DNA of 17,130 nucleotides from Clostridiaceae bacterium UBA6085 (GTDB lineage Bacteria > Bacillota > Clostridia > Clostridiales > Clostridiaceae), in assembly GCA_002428605.1 (NCBI GenBank), contig DIXH01000099.1:81323-98452 (forward strand), read 5' to 3'. Position 1 is the first letter of the stretch, and the number at the start of each line of letters is the position of its first letter. Shown one piece after another: positions 14,881 through 17,130 of the stretch. The notes below the pieces were generated by a model. The model was not told the origin of the DNA, searched no databases, and saw only the letters and a program-made list of their open reading frames with translations. The position numbers were made by a program, and so were the translations under genes.

Positions 14881-14895
14881 TTTATCCTCCTTATT

Positions 14896-14907
14896 CTCGT
14901 ATACGAG
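14896..14907. promoter_or_regulatory. Perfect 12-bp palindrome, candidate GntR-type operator
   Basis: CTCGTATACGAG lies just upstream of the hydratase ribosome site. The GTATAC core with symmetric flanks is typical of operators of GntR-family regulators. No such regulator is in the window; it could lie beyond the right edge. A weak promoter candidate ahead of it (TCGAAA-N16-CATAAT, minus strand, 14919-14946) would place the palindrome just after the transcription start. Confidence 0.45.
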
Positions 14908-15140
14908 TTGCGTCAAATATTATGAGTGATTATTTTTCAGTTTCGATATTGATTTGCATTAAATTTCCTAAATATCCAGTCTTTACAATATAGTTGAACC
15001 AACAATAGGGATTCAATTAAATCGGATGTATAGGTAGTTTTTCAACCAAGATGGCTTTTAATTACCGTAAGAGAAATATCGGTGTGTATTTATCATCCAA
15101 TATATGTTGTATTCATAATAAATTTATAAATATCAGATTC

Positions 15141-15205
15141 AGAATTACTTACGAAAAATCCGTAATAATTCTCTGGCTGCATTAATCGAACTATTCATGC
15201 AGCCA
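15141..15205 (-). terminator. Two tandem hairpins after the M24 gene (terminator or leader structure)
   Basis: Hairpin one has a perfect 9-bp stem TGGCTGCAT/ATGCAGCCA (15174-15182 and 15197-15205) with a 14-nt loop, starting 30 bp after the M24 stop. Hairpin two follows at once: AGAATTA(C)TTACG pairs with CGTAATAATTCT (12 pairs, one bulge; 15141-15172) around a 7-nt loop that reads GATTTTT on the minus strand. Neither has a proper T-tail after the stem, so termination is likely but not certain. Confidence 0.5.
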
Positions 15206-15234
15206 AAGAACCCCACTAATGACACCCACATTTT

Positions 15235-16317
15235 CTATTGGCCAGTTAGATTCGTACAGCCTTCCATTTTAACTAAAATCGTGTCGGTTATCCTTGGTCC
15301 TCCAACATTGGCAAGGTATATGGTTGGAAGAAGTAAATCAATTACCATATTCTCTTGGAGAATCTGATCTGAATTCTTACTAATTATTGGATAAAATTCA
15401 GACTGTCTGATACCCACTCCATACCCTATAGTCGGAAGAAATAATTTTGCATATCCATTGTCATGCACTTCCTTAAAAGCTGCCTCGTAGACCTCACCGG
15501 CTGTAGCCCCCGGTTTCGCAGCTTCTATTGCCAGCTCTTGAGCTCTTCTAAGCACATTGTATATTTTTTTTGTTTCTGTTTTAACATTGCCAAGAAAAAC
15601 CGTTCTACACATTTTTGCAGTGTAGCCTTTATAAGTTGCACCAAGATGAATGACTACCGGCTCATTGTCATTTAAATAATACTCTCCAGCATATGGATGC
15701 ACCAGTTGTTGTCTGTCATGTCTAAGAACTTGCATCCTGAAGGAAGGTCCCTCTGAACCGGCTTTCCTCATTGCATACTCGGCTTCAGCCAGCACATCAG
15801 TCTCTCTAACCCCCGGCTTTACAAAGTCCATAGCAGCAGCCATTCCTAATCTGCAAAACTCGGCAGCCCTCGAAATTAATCCAATTTCATTTTCATCCTT
15901 AATCGAACGTATCTTATAACACGTTTCTGCAATATCGCCAAAATACACTCCAGGAACAAAATCTCTTAGACACTGGAAATCCTTTAATGATATGAAGTAT
16001 CTTGTGAAGCCCAATCGTGGATGATCTATGCCTAGCCCGTTTATCACATCAGCTGTCTTTTTGCTTATGTTCTCCTCGGGGAAGAAATATGGAATTACAT
16101 TCATTCCTGAAACTTCTCTTACGTGCCTTGCATCAAGCCATAGACATATGAAAACCGGATCACCTACCCTTGGGATAATGATTGAACCTGCTTCAATATC
16201 TGTAAGCATTGAGAAATATATGATATTTTCTCTGTCCATTATTACTGCAGCGTCCAGCCCAAGTATATCAAGTTCAGACTTAAGTCTCGAGATTCTGCCT
16301 CTTACTACTTCGTTCAT
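15235..16317 (-). CDS. M24-fold hydrolase-like protein without metal ligands (creatinase-like)
   Basis: This 360-residue protein has the two-domain build of Xaa-Pro peptidases and creatinase: a creatinase N-terminal domain (about 1-130) and a pita-bread domain (about 135-350). All five metal ligands of the peptidases are replaced. The first Asp is H224 (VIHLGA) and the second Asp, 11 residues on, is K235 (GYTAKMCRT). The ligand His is Y299 (GYGVG), and the two Glu positions are Leu (DLLLP) and Thr (PRITDT). The substrate His of HExP-type motifs reads Ser. A His upstream (QQLVHPY) sits near the position of creatinase's catalytic His. Prolidase activity is therefore unlikely; a metal-free C-N hydrolase or a non-enzyme is more plausible. 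It starts at ATG 16317 (GGAGG 5 nt upstream), 39 bp after the permease gene, so they share a transcript. Confidence 0.85.
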   Translation of the reverse strand: MNEVVRGRISRLKSELDILGLDAAVIMDRENIIYFSMLTDIEAGSIIIPRVGDPVFICLWLDARHVREVSGMNVIPYFFPEENISKKTADVINGLGIDHPRLGFTRYFISLKDFQCLRDFVPGVYFGDIAETCYKIRSIKDENEIGLISRAAEFCRLGMAAAMDFVKPGVRETDVLAEAEYAMRKAGSEGPSFRMQVLRHDRQQLVHPYAGEYYLNDNEPVVIHLGATYKGYTAKMCRTVFLGNVKTETKKIYNVLRRAQELAIEAAKPGATAGEVYEAAFKEVHDNGYAKLFLPTIGYGVGIRQSEFYPIISKNSDQILQENMVIDLLLPTIYLANVGGPRITDTILVKMEGCTNLTGQ

Positions 16318-16356
16318 TCTATCCTCCAGTGCCGCTTTAAAAGTTATTCAACTGCT

Positions 16357-17130
16357 TTACTTATCTGTTTGAAAATCATGCCTGTCTGCTATAAGAGATA
16401 CTACTATACCAACAACAAGGGCCCAGAATGCTGCACCGATGCTGAAGAATGTTACTCCGCTGACACCAACTATTAGCGCTGCAAATGCTCCTGTCTTGTA
16501 CTTACCAGTTCCAAATCCGTCTTTAAATGAACCTATAAGAACACTGATCATGGCAAGTCCTGCTAAGACACTTACTAAAGGTGCTGGAACTATCTTAATC
16601 ACACTAATTGCAAAGCTTGCTACCAATCCGAACGACATGAAAAATATTCCGTTTGCAACTGATGCTGCATATCTTCCTGCTTTGTCCTCACCCGCTTCTT
16701 CGCTCGAACAGATAGCAGTCATCGGACCAGCGATATTCGCATTATGAGCGCCTACTAATCCAGAAAGAATCCCACCTATTCCACTAACCACAGTCATGGC
16801 GTTAACAGGTGTCTTGTAGCCTTGTCCAAATAGAACCCCAATTGCCTGAGCATTCTCAGCTCCTACTACTAGCGCTGCAAGAGGTACCGAAACTGAAAGT
16901 ATCGTTGCAACATTGAATTTTGGAGCAACAAGCTGTGGTGGAATGTACTTGAAATCAAGACCTGATGTATCCAAACCACCAGTTAGCATAATTGCCACTA
17001 TTGCAAAAATCATTGCGCCGAGTATAGGAGAAATCTTTTTCCCTAGCTTGGGTGTAATAAAAAATCCAACGATAGCAGCGCCGCAAACTATAGGTAGTGC
17101 AACTGTTGCTGTCACTATTCCAGTTCCAAA
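16357..17130 (-). CDS. BenE-family (benzoate/H+ symporter-like) permease, 5' end cut by window
   Basis: Integral membrane carrier; 257 codons are seen, open to the right edge, so the N-terminal third or so is missing. Repeated hydrophobic helices and the conserved stretches AENAQAIGVL, NAMTVVSGIGGILSG and GAHNANIAGPMTAICSS are those of BenE. Known BenE proteins take up benzoate with protons, but the family is also annotated in genomes with no benzoate pathway, so the substrate here is open. It is first in the visible cluster, followed 39 bp later by the M24-fold gene and then by the dienoate trio. This suggests it imports the compound the cluster consumes. Confidence 0.88.
   Translation of the reverse strand, partial: FGTGIVTATVALPIVCGAAIVGFFITPKLGKKISPILGAMIFAIVAIMLTGGLDTSGLDFKYIPPQLVAPKFNVATILSVSVPLAALVVGAENAQAIGVLFGQGYKTPVNAMTVVSGIGGILSGLVGAHNANIAGPMTAICSSEEAGEDKAGRYAASVANGIFFMSFGLVASFAISVIKIVPAPLVSVLAGLAMISVLIGSFKDGFGTGKYKTGAFAALIVGVSGVTFFSIGAAFWALVVGIVVSLIADRHDFQTDK

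Larger units (their letters stand above)
14881..15234. other. Control region between the M24 gene and the hydratase gene (no gene)
   Basis: This 354-bp A+T-rich gap has no credible frame. In minus-strand order it holds two successive hairpins (15205-15174 and 15172-15141), then several promoter-like pairs, then the palindrome and the hydratase ribosome site. The promoter-like pairs are TTGAAA-N18-TTTAAT at 15045-15016 and TCGAAA-N16-CATAAT at 14946-14919. Such pairs arise by chance in A+T-rich DNA, so I do not choose one. The layout suggests that the trio has its own promoter, separate from the permease/M24 unit. Confidence 0.55.

Noticed and set aside
15235..16317. Calling the M24 gene an active Xaa-Pro aminopeptidase.
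   Set aside because: All five metal ligands of that family are substituted.

Overview
The window looks like a chromosomal segment of an anaerobic, fermentative Clostridia-like Firmicute. The reasons are heavy use of AGG/AGA and ATA codons, GGAGG ribosome sites with about 5-8 nt spacing, a PTS mannitol locus with a PRD regulator, an [FeFe]-hydrogenase-like sensor with a clostridial-type Rex box, and no oxygen-dependent enzyme. No species can be named from the sequence alone. There are no tRNA, rRNA, CRISPR or insertion-sequence features. Both window edges cut genes: a mannitol regulator on the left and a BenE-type permease on the right.

Layout. (1) 1-3223, minus strand: mannitol uptake, mtlA (PTS EIICB) followed by the PRD activator mtlR. 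The upstream region holds a strong dyad that resembles an MtlR operator. (2) 3603-5665, minus: an OmpR-type response regulator and its sensor kinase, overlapping by 4 nt and closed by a large hairpin terminator. (3) 5934-7850: a divergent pair of units sharing a 298-bp control region. A 62-residue single-helix membrane protein lies on the minus strand. Two overlapping genes of unknown function lie on the plus strand, a membrane-anchored beta-rich protein and a multi-pass membrane protein. (4) 7913-10765, minus: a soluble [FeFe]-hydrogenase-like protein fused to a PAS domain, directly followed by a SpoIIE/PP2C-type phosphatase. This has the layout of a sensory, phosphatase-linked hydrogenase, and a near-consensus Rex operator overlaps its promoter. 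(5) 10889-17130, minus: a more A+T-rich catabolic cluster. In transcription order it holds a BenE-type carrier (partial), an M24-fold protein without any metal ligands, then hydratase, acylating acetaldehyde dehydrogenase and 4-hydroxy-2-oxovalerate aldolase (the mhpD/F/E or dmpE/F/G lower meta-cleavage trio), and finally a divergent LarC-like protein.

How the genes may work together. The trio should convert 2-hydroxypenta-2,4-dienoate to pyruvate and acetyl-CoA. No ring-cleavage dioxygenase is visible, and one would be odd beside an [FeFe]-hydrogenase-like gene. The feeder reaction is therefore open. The carrier and the creatinase-like M24 protein are the obvious candidates for uptake and first cleavage of an unknown substrate. 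This orphan cluster and the Rex-box/sensory-hydrogenase/phosphatase unit are the two parts most likely to hold undescribed biology.
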